A stretch of DNA of 64,000 nucleotides from Termitomyces sp. T153 (Eukaryota; Basidiomycota; Agaricomycetes; Agaricales; Lyophyllaceae). The stretch covers positions 1-64,000 of the forward strand of contig JACKQL020000051.1 of NCBI GenBank assembly GCA_018296165.2, written 5' to 3'. Within the stretch, counting starts at the first letter, position 1; every line of letters starts with the position of its first letter. The notes under the pieces are model-generated. The model made no database searches, was not told where the DNA came from, and saw only the letters and a program-made list of their open reading frames with translations. Below are positions 23,620 through 36,002 of the stretch, one piece after another. A program made the position numbers and the translations under genes.

Positions 23620-24670
23620 TTTGTTCGGAAACGGTGGGAAGTACTACATGACTTAGGATGCGATCTTGAAGACTTGAAGAAGATCTGACTTGAAGGTCGC
23701 GCATGATTAATGCAGGTACCCACTTGGCGTTTGAGCCAAGACAAAACAAACTCTGCGGTGTCCTGATTTGCAAAAATTGGTGTTATTAGCGTGATTGACG
23801 GAGAAATAAACAGGTAATATAATTTCATTATATCAAACTTCCTCCAGTGAGTAATGGACCGGCCTACTATTGTGCTAATAGAACGAACACCAAAAATCAA
23901 ATAACGACAAAGACACAGTGGCACATCTCATGGAGTTGTGAAATATGGGGTTTGCCACTAGTCGAGAAAATCTAGGTTGTGTGAACAATTAGCTACCAAC
24001 AGAAGGCAATTACTAGTCAGTCTAATGTCGTCGTCCACGACATAAATAGATATGATTGATAATTTTGCTTGATGTTCTATCAACAAACGAAAGTTAACAA
24101 GTAAAAGCAAAAGACAAGTATCGACAAAAAAAGTAATAACGAGATGGAAGATGAAGAGATAGACAAAGTATTGGATAAAAGGGTTGCCACTTTCCTCTGG
24201 CATCAAAATAAGTGGAGAGAATGTCCAACAATATTTTGCCAATGGGTTTGTCTGTATCTCGGTCTGCGCCAAGATGAAGTGGTCCATACCTTCCAACAAT
24301 GTTCAATAAACTTGATCCAGTTCTGTTCAACTCGCTTCAGAGAGGATGAATGATGGGGCTTGTTATCAAGTGTCTCAGCATCAACGAGGAAGGATCGAAC
24401 AACCATTTCAGATTGTAGAGGGAGAAAGAGTAGAATGACAAGACAGACAAATTGATGAATCACTTGTGCAAGAGCTTGTTGCCACCGTCTCCTTTCAACT
24501 AGCATCAGGAACTGTGATTCACTGAGGGGTTGATATAAATTACAGTGCCATTCTAAGGGATGAACCCGTTCTCCGATTAGATAGACATAACCACAACCAG
24601 ATGGATCTGGAACTCGCATGAAACAAATAATAAGTGCAATCAGGCACAGGAAAGGGGAAACTTTTCTCAA
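23620..24670 (-). pseudogene. Decayed copy 1 of a duplicated unknown segment
   Basis: Shares blocks with 25130-26520 in the same orientation: a 27-base identical stretch at 24142-24168 and 25977-26003, plus diverged matches (for example 24053-24115 with 25816-25875). Minus-strand frames with hydrophobic stretches (24203-24670, LCLIALIICF and VCLVILLFLPL) suggest the remains of a multi-exon membrane protein gene. No family is recognised. Confidence 0.35.
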
Positions 24671-25129
24671 ATCTGGGAAGCTAATGATGTATCGAAAGCA
24701 CGCGAATTACGCAAAGATATCGGGATATGTCAAAGCCTGAGAAAAGACAGCTTAGTGGTAGGTGTACTCAAAATTAGCATTGCATTGCATATCTCCATCT
24801 GAAAGAAGGCGGCTGCGGATCCATTGATCTGGATCATTCACAAGGAATGTCAATCACCGCACAAATATAGACTATGTAGTCGCACTGTAGTGTCTTGTTG
24901 GTATATGAGAAGATATGACCCTGGCACACGTCAGCCCTACATCTCATCTGCTATCGTCAGTAAGTATAACTTCCACTACGATCTTCCATCTCCATCACTC
25001 TATACTAGTGATTTTTGATTGCTTGACCAACAAACAAGAACCATGTTGGTTTTCATGATACTATCATGTTTGCACTGTCTTCTTGTCTTTTTGAGCGCAG
25101 TCCATACTTGTATATGTCTGTTTGCCTTC

Positions 25130-26520
25130 ATTGAGGAAAAGTCAGAAATGTGAAAATCAATTTCTGAAAGATCCTACACGCAAATATCGGTGATGATAGC
25201 ATGGCTGACAGAATCCAGCCAGAAACATGAAGATGATTACAAAATTTTTCACTGACAGAAGGCACAGAGTTCATAAGAGACAAGCATTTTGTTTTAGGAA
25301 GCTTGCAGAGTATATTTCTATCATAGTATGAACATGTATCGAGTGATAGGCACAGCCCACTATTGAATGAACAGAACAAACACTAGCAATGAAATAACAC
25401 CAAAGACCATGGAAGCATAGTACATAACATCAAAGGATCTGAGATGCAAAATATGGTTTTGACTAGGATCATCTCAGTTTCCAGTTTCCCTCAGATTCCA
25501 TGGCAAGGACACGCTGCTTGTGCATCCTTGTACAATGCCTGTAACTTTAGGATGAGAAAAGTAAGGTAAGCAATGTCCATGAATGTCACCAAAGTGATGA
25601 CAATATGGATTATCAACAGATGCATGTCTTTCATGTGTAAAGGGTTCATGGAGAGGCCTGTTCGCCATATAGACAAGCATAGGGACATAAGTACAAATAT
25701 AATGCCCCTGAGTAGATTTCATTCACAGTTACGTAGAGCATTGTGAGCAATTACTCACCAACAAAAAGCAGTGGCTGGTGAAGCCAACATTGCCCATGGC
25801 AAATACAGATAGGATTGATAGTGCGGCTTAATGTTCTACCAACAACAGAAATTAGCAATGAGTAACAGCAAAGGTCAAATTTATACCTGATACCAGATTA
25901 TGGCAAAAGCAGTGCTCCTAGAATATATATTATAGAAATAGTAAAGCAGAATCATTGCCAACAAGAAGCAGTAACAAGATGGAAGATGAAGAGATAGACA
26001 AAGCATCAGACAAGAGGATCAACTTTTGTTCCTGGCATTGCAAGAAGCAGAGGAGATGCCCTTTATTGTATGAACAAGTAAATTTATAGATCTGTCTGTG
26101 CCACAGTAAATACTCATAGAAGAACAGTACCAGCTATGGATACCATCATGGTCAATATTGTCCAACAATAATTGATGAATTTGATCCAACTTGACTCCAC
26201 TTGCTTCAGAGGAGAAGGCATAATCAATTCTAAGGTATCTCTTTGAGGCATAGAAGGTGAATTGTTCCATCCCTTGGGGCAAATTGGGGCAAAGACCATG
26301 ACAATGTCTCCATGTAAGCAGCATCGGGCTAAGCAATGTGTGCCAGGAAATGTTTGCTGGTTCTGGATCTCTTGACATCAATGTTGGGATGTTTATGGTG
26401 CTCACATCATCATCACGCAAATCATCATCAACTGTTTCAGCATTGATGACGAAGAGGTGACCATTTGATTCAAAAATGGAGCAGGAAAAAAAAGTAAAGT
26501 GGCAAGACAGAGAAAGCAAA
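25130..26520 (-). pseudogene. Decayed copy 2 of the duplicated unknown segment
   Basis: Partner of the segment at 23620-24670. The frame 26019-26519 minus (MLSLSCHFTFFSC..., then ETVDDDL) aligns in part with the frame 24203-24670 (ETLDNKP). CpG is scarcer here than in copy 1, so this copy has been silenced longer or more strongly (inference). Confidence 0.35.
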
Positions 26521-26599
26521 CAATGCCTTGTGCATGAGGGCCATCGCCATTGACAGAATGGTTGTCAGACATCCACAATCAACAAAAACTTTAAGGTTG

Positions 26600-29500
26600 G
26601 AGAGGGGGGCAAGGTGGGATTGATGTGTTCAATTTTACTTGGTCTTATGTTATTAGGTTGGGCACCTATCAATATTGGCAGGCACTGTACAGGTGATTAA
26701 AATCACTTGATAAGCCAATGATCAGCTTGTCTGCACCAAGCAAAGCCAAAGTCACATATTATGCTTTGTAATCTCTTGCTCCAGTAACTGCTTTAGTAAT
26801 AATGATTGTGTTGATGTTGCATGTTAACTTAATTGTGTTAGCTTCCATAGTTCTCTGACTAATACCTTATAGACAAATGAGTACCAGGACTCTTATTCTC
26901 AGGGCCATGCAATATCATATTTGTTGTGCTTAGATGTATTGCCATGATACATCTGCATGCTGTGCACTATCCTGGCCTGTGTGTTGGATTGACCTCCATC
27001 TTGTTTGGTGCACAGCCAGCTATCTCTCTGAGCTTGCTCTTGAGTTTCCCTCCACTTTCCATTCCTTCAATTGACAGTGTGTTGGTTTGTTGTTGAAGTC
27101 ATTTCACATGTCATACTTACAATAAGCTGAACCTACCCTTTGGAAGCTCTCATCAATTAGTGTGATTGATCTCAATAATAGTTAGTCTGCCTTGGCTTAG
27201 GTTAATAACCTGAAATAATAGCTGGACAGCCACTATGTCTCTGGTCCTGAATCTTTCTGGTTTTCAGGCTTTGTACCTTGTACATACCATCAGGCTTTTG
27301 TATACTCATTGACAATGTTGCTTACATTCTCTTGCCATCATCTCCTGTCTTTGCTCAGGTGAACTGCATGATATGGTCTTCAGTTATCATCAAACCTTTT
27401 GGAGTATCTTCTCCATGAGCCTGTAAGGGTCCAAGTCTCAGTTCAATGGATGATGGACTTTGTTCAATGCAGCTTCTGATGTAGATGTGAATATACAGCT
27501 TGTAACATTGATGTGTTTTTTTCTTAGCATATGTATGCATCCTGCCATTGTTCAAGATGACCTTCCAAGAATTCATGATCAAAGTAGTCACATATCAAAT
27601 TGGGACTTTTTATGGCATCTTGGAAATGCTGGGTTCTGAGTTTGTCTAGCTGCACTAATTGCTACATGTATTTGATGCATTTATAGTCACTGATGCTGAC
27701 CATTAGTTTTGGTCATTTGTGAACTATGTGACCTTGGCCTGGAAACTTAAAAGTTGTGCATATAACTGTGTGATTTCAATATTGTTGAACTTGTGCAGGG
27801 AAGACCCATACAAGTGGCTTGTCAAAATGAGAGAGATCAGTCCCTGGTTGTGCAGACATATTGTAAGAAAATTCACAAAAGTCAGAGCTGGAGATCACAA
27901 AGCCTTGGAGGAATGCAGAGAGTGGCTGCAATTTACATAATGGATACATCCATGACTCACAACTATAAGATAAAAGGTGTTATATATTATAGTGATCACT
28001 ATTTCACCAGAAGATACATGTCAGCAGATGGTAATGTGTGGTTCCATGATGGTCCAGTAACAGGTTACCAGATGGTTAAAGAAAGGGGATTTTTGAACAG
28101 CATACTATTGGAATGCAGGTCCAAAAGTGCAATGATTATGGTATATGTGCCTGCAGACTGATTTGTTATCTATATCACATTGAATAATGAGCATACAAAT
28201 AACAGCATCAGATTTGAACAAACTGAAGTGGCACCAAATGTGGGATAATCAGTTTCATGTGGCAGTTATATGATTTGCCATGTACTGTGGCAGTGATTGG
28301 TTTACAATCAGTCACATGATCATTGTTACATCAACATTGATGTAACAATAAGTGATATTCTACTGATTGATTTGTAATTATTTGCTCCAGCACCTGTTTA
28401 GATAATCACAACACATGTATTTATGATCCAGGTTTTACTGTCCTTCCCCATCCAGCTTCTTTGTGTTCTGTATATCTCACCCTGTTTTTGCCTCTCTAGT
28501 TTTGGACCGGTCCTCCTAATAGTTGTTCTTGACTATGACTTTGATGTTGTGTTGAATGTCTGGTTATAGTCCTTCTCTTAGGTTGCTGTTCAAGTATCTT
28601 GTGCAAGCTTCGACTCCTACTGGTCTCCTCTGAAACAGATACCAAACTCATGGTTATAATCCTCCTCTACCCTCCTCCCAATTGTCCTATTGCTCCTTCT
28701 TGGGCCATGCTTATTCAAAGTGAATATTGTGTTAAATTTCTGGATATGATTCTCCTCCTAGGTTGAAGTCTTATTGCTCCTTCTTAGACTCTGCCATGCT
28801 TTATTTGTAGCAGTTTGCCCACTAATTACCTTCTCCTGCCACTAGTTGCCCTTTCCCTGTTAATAACCTTGAGGTATGAGTGAGCCTGGGCATGACATTC
28901 CACTGGCAGATTGTTCTGATGGATTTTCAATTCCATTAATAATGCCTTTGTTATTCTTATTTCTGACTTTGATTATTTTTCAGTAATAATAATGAATATA
29001 ATAATAAAATTAGAATTATAATTATTATGGAGCATATTCTATGATGGGTGAAGTAGTGGTGATGTGCAAATGCTTGTGCTTGTCAAGTACAGACACAGCA
29101 ATATTGATGCCTATACTATGTATTACCACATAAACATTTACACATATTTCTTTTGCTTTTCCCCTACTCACCATCATCAATCATTCATCTATGTTTGCTC
29201 TACCATGCATTATCATCCATTGTTGGTGTCCTTGGATGTCTCACTCATCTGTGACTGGCAGCAGTGGCTAGTAGATATTTTGATGTTTTGGCCTAGGCCA
29301 ACATTGCTGAGCTGGTGTTCTAGTATGTCTGATTTTGCAATGTTTCCTCTCAATTTTACTTGTTATATTTAGCTCTTACACTCATTTCAACCCAAACACT
29401 GCCACCTCACATTGAAGGGGTTTGATCAGGCTAACCACCTAGTTGCCACATTTCATGCACACTCAGACAATGTGCATTGACATCTCAAGGAGGCATTCAC

Positions 29501-29890
29501 TTATGGTTACTTTGGTAGGCTTACAGCTGGAGGGTGCATCAAATCATTGTCTGACATGCTGTTCTAAACCAAACAACAAACAAACATGTTTTCAATCCTT
29601 GTTCTAAATGCATCGTGAGTTTTTATTGAGATACAACTCCAGTATGTGCTGGGTGCAGACACTTTTCTTTTTGGTATTGTCTTTTTCCTTTCATTCATTG
29701 TGATATATTTTATGCCACTGCCACTGCACTTACTGTTATTTATTAGTCTTTGGTGATAAACCTTATTTCTTGGTACATACACATTGGATATATGGACATC
29801 ATTTCCTCAGTTATCTCACTGTTGTGTCATGACATTCTGAGGGTATGTTGTCCATTACTTACCCTACTTAATCAATACTCACTTATATCC
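26600..29890. other. CpG-depleted relic DNA
   Basis: About 3.3 kb in which CpG is almost absent while TpG and CpA are common. It holds the peptidase-like relic listed separately, a poorly conserved repeat of phrases like CTGGWTATRRTYCTYCTC near 28540-28770, and an A/T-only patch around 28975-29030. No intact gene is seen. Confidence 0.5.
27719..28161 (+). pseudogene. Relic resembling a USP-like (C19-fold) peptidase domain
   Basis: Two overlapping plus frames, 27719-27940 and 27793-28161, look like one coding region broken by a frameshift near 27900. The first has KSCAYNCVISILLNL, similar in pattern to the catalytic Cys box of ubiquitin peptidases. The second has YKIKGVIYYSDHYFTRRY followed by GNVWFHDG, similar to the His box and the following Asp. 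Such domains occur in uncharacterised, often transposon-linked ORFs of mushrooms (from general knowledge, not searched). The surrounding DNA is CpG-depleted. Assignment is tentative. Confidence 0.4.
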
Positions 29891-29894
29891 TGTA

Positions 29895-30055
29895 GTCTAA
29901 CTCATTGTTACTGTCTACAGGTAATATACAGTTGTCTTACTGCTGCATCATGAAGTTCTGAGGTCTAACTCATTGTTACTATCTACAGGTAATATACAGT
30001 TGTCTTACTGCTGCATCATGAAGTTCTGAGGTCTAACTCATTGTTACTGTTTACA
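29895..30055 (+). repeat. 68-bp tandem repeat, 2.4 copies
   Basis: Units at 29895-29962 and 29963-30030 differ by a single visible base, with a partial third from 30031. It lies just upstream of the copia gag frame, so it may belong to the element's leader or LTR. Confidence 0.85.
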
Positions 30056-30114
30056 GGTTATAGGGACCTGCTTAGCTCTTCCCCTGCACAATAATTTTTT
30101 TTTTTGCAACACAA

Positions 30115-30395
30115 ATGACAACTCATACTTACTGTATTATAACCCCCAGAATGTCCTCCAACAATACACCCAACAACCCTCCTATTTTCCCTGAGGACTT
30201 ACACTTTGACAGAACAAATTTCATCCACTTCAAAAGCAGGGTGCTGATAGCAGCCTATGCATGCAGTGCAAAAGAATACCTCAATGGAAGTATTCCAAAG
30301 CTGACTAAAAACACCACCACCACAACTCCCACAAAATCCTCTGAGAAAGGGGAGAGGAGAAACTGATGACTGAGTCAAAGCCTCCTGTACCTACC
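30115..30395 (+). mobile_element. Ty1/copia element, gag 5' part
   Basis: The frame carries the copia gag opening (PIFPEDLHFDRTNFIHFK and VLIAAYACSAKEYLNG), then stops shortly before the gypsy insertion at 30396. The gag continues at 36003 after the inserted element. The initiation codon is probably the ATG within this frame that starts MSSNNTPNN. Heavily CpG-depleted and not functional. Confidence 0.75.
30391..30395 (+). repeat. Target site duplication CTACC, left
   Basis: Five bases CTACC directly precede the left end TGTCA of the gypsy element and recur directly after its right end TGACA at 36003-36007. Confidence 0.9.
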
Positions 30396-30609
30396 TGTCA
30401 GGTTCTGCTGACCACAGGGGCTCAGCTACACTGGGTGAGTCCTTACTAGGCAGACACAATGTCCTGCACTTATAACCTAGTGCTCCAGGGTTGGTGTGGA
30501 CTATAGGGACTTGCAAGGGGAAGCTAAGGAAAGTAGTCCAAGCAGGTCTGGAGTGGTCCAAGAAAGTCCAAGACCAAGTATATTAAAAATTGGATTTGGG
30601 TGAGTGTCA
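30396..30609 (-). repeat. Truncated 3' LTR of the nested gypsy element
   Basis: Matches 34970-35183 of the full LTR with scattered differences. The other ~820 bp of this LTR were lost together with the 3' part of pol. Similarity continues for about 14 bases across the breakpoint (AACAAGTT and neighbours). Confidence 0.82.
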
Positions 30610-30619
30610 GGAACAAGTT

Positions 30620-31022
30620 TGTAGCCAGAGCAGAGGTCTATTTTTGTATAGATCTTGGCACTGCAGAGGCAGTCAACAAGGTCTCCAATCAAGGAGAAGG
30701 GGTACTGGTTCTTTTTGGTGACTTTGTTGAGTCCTCAGTAATCAATACATAGTTGGAGAGACCCATCCTTCTTCTTGGTGAACAGGACTGGGGCACTGGC
30801 AGTGGAGATTGATGGGCATATGAAACCCTTGCTAAGCATGTTGTCAAGATAATCCTTTAGGGCCCAGAGTTTGATCTCAGACATGTTGTAGATTTTGCCA
30901 AATGAGGGTGAGGTGCCTTTTTCAAGATTGATTTTGTGATCATAGGAGTGGTGTGGAGGAAGTTCTTTTGCACTCCCTTCAGAGAATATGTCAGCAAATT
31001 CATAATATTCTGGAAAAAACAC
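30620..31022 (-). pseudogene. Reverse transcriptase N-terminal fragment (gypsy)
   Basis: Minus frames give FPEYYEFADIFSEG, LWALKDYLDNMLSKGFI, PVLFTKKKDGSLQLCIDY, a stop, then [13 protein letters not shown], the start of the gypsy RT palm and fingers. The catalytic YxDD region is absent because the deletion begins here. Confidence 0.8.
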
Positions 31023-31479
31023 TTTGTGTAGGATTTGTTCCTCTGTTTTTTATTCTGGCAGGGTAGTCTCTGCATGGAGGGACTCTTCTGGTAGAGCTAG
31101 CATGATTTGGAGCTAGAAGGTGGGGGTACTGTTTTGTAGAATTTGTGCAAAGGGGATGGTGCCAATGATTTTGATATTAAGGGCTCTGGAGTCAACAGGG
31201 GTGGGTGATGGGGTGGCAGTGGCTGGGTCCAGAGTTGTGGTGGGGTTGTTCGGAGGGGTTTGGTGTCTTTGGTCAGGGTACTGTGGGCCTTTGTATCAAT
31301 TCCAAGATATGTTAGGGGGGTGCTATCAGGTTTTGTTCAAGGGAGACCAGGGTGGAGGCACATTTTCTTCCCTTTCTTAGTTGTCCTTGAGAGTTGAGAG
31401 GCTTTGGGTTGCTCCAGAGGTGCTGGCATCAGGGTCAGAGATGTCAGAGCCTAAGGTGGACTGGATGCAGAGGGGAATG

Positions 31480-31816
31480 GCAGCTGCTAAACTTGCTTTA
31501 GGGCCAGGGAATCACATGGTGAGGTTTTTCCAGTCAATGTTAGGGTTGACGTCTTGCAGCCATGGAAGTCCAAGCACAATTGAAGTTGATAAAGGGAGTT
31601 GAGTGACAAGGAGTTGGACCTGGAACCTTAAACTGTTGTTGAGGGTGAGGATGTTGTTGTGGTACTGAGTGATTCCTGTTGAGGCAGGGCTTCTGTTGAA
31701 GAATTGGAGCTTGAAGAGTTTGTCAAGGTCATGGTGGTGAAGGTTGAGCTGGTTGCTGACAAAGATGCCAGAGGTGCCATTGTCAACAAGGGCAGGGAGG
31801 AGTGTTGGAGAGCCAT
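31480..31816 (-). pseudogene. Retropepsin-like protease region (gypsy)
   Basis: Minus frame with ALVDNGTSGIFVSN, resembling the retropepsin active-site segment with a decayed Asp-Ser/Thr-Gly surrounding, and GLPWLQDVNPNIDW downstream, typical of gypsy proteases. Confidence 0.6.
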
Positions 31817-32529
31817 TGAGCCAGATATTGATGATGAATGATCATGCAGACTTCAAGTGAAGCTGTGGAGGAGTCTAAAGGGGGTCAGTTGTACCTTTGG
31901 AGTTTTCAAAGTGGGATGAAACATCAAAGGGGACTAGTCTAGAGTTGGTCAGGCTGTTCCAGTTGAGGTGGAGGGTGGGGCTGGGCCAGTAGATGCAGGA
32001 ATTGGTAGAGTAGAGCCATGAGAAGCCTAGAATGATGGGGGCAGAGATGTGTAGTTTAGTGGCTAGTAATTGGAGGTCCTAGTGTTGTCCATTGGCAAAG
32101 GTCATGGTTGTCTCCACACAATGTGTGATGTCTCCAGCAGAGGTGGGGTTGCCATCAAAGAGCTTGAGGAGGATTGGAGTGAGGAGACATCAGAAATGTT
32201 GGGGGGCAAGCACTGCCAAGGATTCATCAATGAAGTTGTTGGTGGCACCACTGTTAACCAGAGTGGGGATGGTGTTGGCAGAGAAGGAGAAGGTGGTATG
32301 GAGGAGAAGGGTATGGAGAAGGAGGGTATGGGAAGAGTGGGAGGGGAGGTGTGTTGGGAGGCTGTCTAGAGAGAGTATATTGTGTGGAGGAGGGTGGCTG
32401 GGGTAGAGAAGACATTAGTGTCTGGTCTGCAGTCTAGTGTGTCTTCAAGACCTAAACCGCTGACTTGTTTTCCATAAACTGGTAGTTGCAGTCTTCTCTG
32501 TCAATAGTCTATATGGCACATCTCATCAC

Positions 32530-32590
32530 CTGTTGTTTTGGGCAACAACCAATGAAATGTCCCTGCTCATTACATAGGATGCACATGCCC
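32530..32590 (-). other. CCHC zinc knuckle of gypsy gag
   Basis: The minus strand reads CILCNEQGHFIGC, a perfect C-x2-C-x4-H-x4-C knuckle that binds nucleic acid in retroelement nucleocapsids. The flanking frame is interrupted. Confidence 0.75.
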
Positions 32591-34969
32591 TCCTTCTGTC
32601 ACTTTTTCTGAGTCTCCTCCAGTATGTTGATCCAAGGTCTGTTCTGAATCTTGTTTGTGCATAGGGCTTCTGGATTGTTGGCAGAGTCCAGAGCATCATT
32701 AAGGTCATCAGAGTTGGTGTCCAGAGGCTCTGGAGTTTTGTGGAGGTTAGTGGTGTTGAGTTGGGCAGGTAAGCAGGATCTCAGGGGTCAGTTGGCACTG
32801 GGAGGTCCTCAGCCTTAAGGGAAATGGGGTGCAGGGTTGGCAGAGTTGGTGGGAACTGAGGGTTGATTGCTGTTGGTTGCTCCAGCCTGCTAGTTGGTGT
32901 TGCTGGAGGTGTTCTACATGGTCTGTGGTGCTGTGTTTTTGCTCTGATCTTTCCAGTAGCATTGATGAATTTGTGTAACAAGCACCTTGTAGCTATCATA
33001 TGTAGTTTGCTTGGGTGCAAGGTGGAGGATGTTCTTGATGCATTGAGGCAGGGCATGATGGAGGGCAAATCAGAGGGCATTGTAATACCATCCTGGTTTG
33101 TAGGCCTTCCATTCAAATTGCATAATGGAGGTCATGAATTGTTCATTGTTGCGCATCTGGAGGTTGAAGAGGTTCTCCTCTGCTTCTACTACAGTGTCAA
33201 AGACACCAAACTTACTGGAGAATTCCTGGGTGAAAATGAGCCAATTAGAGAGCACAGGGCTGTTGGGATCAAACCAGAGCAATGCCATGTAGTGGTCAAA
33301 GGTGATGCCCTGTAAATATGATGTGGCAAAGGCTACTTGTGAGCTCTCAAAGCTGGAAGGTAATAGGCTTGGCTTGGAACATTGTTAAGCACTGTGTTAA
33401 GAAGATTCTCCATTTCTGGGAGTCATGACCAGTGAAATATTTGGGTTTCTGATAGTCGAGCTTGCCTTTCCAAGCCAGTGTGTTGCGAGTGTCATCCTGA
33501 GTGTTTTGAGTTTGAGGCAGGGGTCCAGCATTGTAATAGTAGTAATAGTTGTCTCCATTCCTATACTGAGGAGGCAAGTTGTTCATGGCTGGGACCCATC
33601 TGCTAGGAGGTCCACTGAGGGGTTGGCCTGCATTGCCTGGAGGGCCTGGGGCTCAGCAAGGGAGAGGGGGTCCTTTAGAGGTGGGTGGTCCAAAGTAATT
33701 AGTGTCGGCAGAGGAATTGGGCATTGGGATGGGCAGAGGACAAGGAGGGTTGTTAAGGAAGGGGGGTTGAGGTGCTCTGGGGCCCATGGGGTGACTTGGA
33801 GGAATTGGAGCATTCTGGCAGGGTTGGAGGGCATTGCCATCAGGGGTGCAGAGGTTGAAGTGGGGGGGTCTGTCTCAGAGAGGGCTGTTGCACAGGGCGG
33901 GCTCATTGCTGGAGTTGCCAGGCTTATCAATTGTAGGAGAAGGTTTGATTGTTATTGTCAGTGTGCAGAGGTGGCCTCTGAGCATGGAGTTTGGGAGCAG
34001 CAGGCTGGTTCTAGGTACAGAAAGGGCTGAGAACAGAGTTTGTCTGGGGGTGAGCAGAGAGGGCCAGAGTGTGAGCAGTGGGTTGGTCAAATAATTCCCC
34101 CACAGGGTTGAGGTTCCTCAAGATGTTGAATATGGTGTTGAGCTCTTCCCACTGGCAGGAAATGGGGGGCAGAGCTTCACTTTGTGCTCAGGCAGGTTCC
34201 TCTCATTGCATGTGGAAGGAGTGGGTGGAGTCCAGAGGGTCTTCAAACTGACAGGGATTTGGGCTGGTGTGAATTTCCTTGACTAAGGCACAGAGCTTGT
34301 TCCAGAGATTGGCATCAATTCCCAAGATGCCTTGTGTAGCTTCAGGGAGGTTCCCTTGTAGGTAGTGTTTGTGAAAGTCAAGGACCTCCAGAATTGCTAG
34401 AGTGTTGGGGTAGCCTAAGTTGATAAGGAGGGCATGAGTGTGTCTTGCAAATTCCATGAGGGAGGAGCAGAGAGAGCAGAGGACTTCATTGTGCTGCTGG
34501 AAATAGGCTTTGACTCATTGCTATCTGGAGGAGGGAGGGATTTGAGTGGAAAATGGCAATTGAGAAGGGAAATAGTTATCTGGGTGCTCCAGAGGAGCTG
34601 GGGCTGCAGTGGGGACAGGGTACACATAGTAGTGGGCAGGTGGGAAATAGGCAGGGTTGGGGGGTGCTGGGAGTGCTCTAGGAAATCCTCTGAGGTACAT
34701 GCAGGGGTAGTTGCCATTAGTGGAGAATGTTAGAGGGTGGTGCCAGCCCCGAGGTATCCCTTGGCTAATGGAGGGAGCATAGAATGCCTGCTTCAGATCT
34801 GGGGTCCAATGACAAGGAATGTACTGATCTATGGGTGGGCCTGGATAGAATGGGGCATACTGATTTTCAGGAACTGGCCAATCATAGATGTTGGTTAGGT
34901 AGCCGGTGGGGTTGTATGTGAGGTTATATGCAGACATCAAGAATGGAGTAAGGTGTAGTCTTGATATTA

Positions 34970-36002
34970 TGTCAGCTTCCACTGACCACAGAGGCTGAGC
35001 TACATTAGGTGAGTCCTTGCTAGGCAGACACAATGTCCTGTGCTTACAACCTAGTGCTCTGGGGTTGGTGTGGACTATAGGGACTTGCAAGGGGAAGCTA
35101 AGGGAAGTGGTCTGAGCAGGTCTGGAGTAGTCCAGGAAAGTCTAAGACTAAGTATATTCAATATTGAGCTTAGGTGGGCATCAGAAACAAGTTCATAGAT
35201 GCATATATAGACTGCAGGGTAGGTGGAGGCTTTGCGAGTGATGGGAGCAAAGCCAAAGTTTGATGAGGGATCAATCAGAAATGATGGGTTTGGGGGCTGA
35301 GTGTAGGGCAAGGTCCAGAGTTGTCATAAGAATGTTTGAAGGTTTGTAGCACATGCACAGAGTTTGTAATGATGTCAGAGATGAAAGAAACTTAGGAATG
35401 GTAAAGGAAACAGAGACAGTCAAGACAAGACAAAGGCAAGATGAGATGGAACTGAGAAAAGAGATAGATTTGAGACTAAAAATAGAAATGGAGAGAAACA
35501 TGAGACACAAGTAACTAAGTAAATGTAATATCAAGACTAAGGTAACAAATGCTACTCTACATCTTTATATACTAACTACTGGACCTTCTCTGAGGGTTGG
35601 GAATGTGACAGCAGGGCTCATCAGAGCTGTGCGGGGTTGATGGGTGTCAGCTCTGATTGGAGGGTGGGCCACAGTGATATTTTGATGGGAATGTGGTCCA
35701 TCCCATAGTTGTTGGAGAACCCTGGAGGGGTCATGTAGGTTGTGGGGTTAGTTGAGTGATGTATGTCTGTGCCAGAAAAAGTGTTAAGAGGCTTAGGAGC
35801 CTCATAAGTGAGAGAGGGAGCTGAGGAGGCCCACAGGGAATGTGTCAGGGTTTGCCAGCAGGTCATCAGAGTTTGCTGAGGAAGCATCAGAGTTAGCTGG
35901 GGTGGGCACTATGAGTCAACAAAGGTTGAAGTGAGTTGGGGAGGCCTCCAGAGAGGCAGGGTGCCTGAGGGAGGTCCAGAGGTGCAGGAGTGGGTTGTGA
36001 CA
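34970..36002 (-). repeat. Full LTR of the nested gypsy element
   Basis: Starts TGTCAG and ends TGACA on the plus strand, followed by the CTACC duplication. Its left 214 bp match the truncated LTR at 30396-30609. Confidence 0.8.

Larger units (their letters stand above)
30396..36002 (-). mobile_element. Ty3/gypsy retrotransposon nested in copia gag, internally deleted
   Basis: 5607 bp, bounded by TGTCA...TGACA and perfect CTACC duplications. The coding strand is minus. Reading from the right: LTR 34970-36002 (1033 bp); gag frames from about 35090 to 32500 with the capsid-like segment WLIFTQEFSSKFG...NEQFMTSI near 33070-33288; a CCHC zinc knuckle; a retropepsin region; and the N-terminal half of reverse transcriptase. 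Reverse transcriptase stops at about 30620, where it joins the last ~214 bp of the second LTR (30396-30609). Catalytic RT, RNase H and integrase are therefore missing. Many stops and near-absence of CpG show long decay. Confidence 0.88.

Noticed and set aside
29895..30055. Possible CRISPR-like array
   Set aside because: Units are directly adjacent 68-bp tandem repeats with no spacers, in a eukaryotic retroelement.
31120..34733. Several plus-strand frames of 80-200 codons (for example 33425-34030)
   Set aside because: They are antisense to gypsy gag/pol coding on the minus strand.
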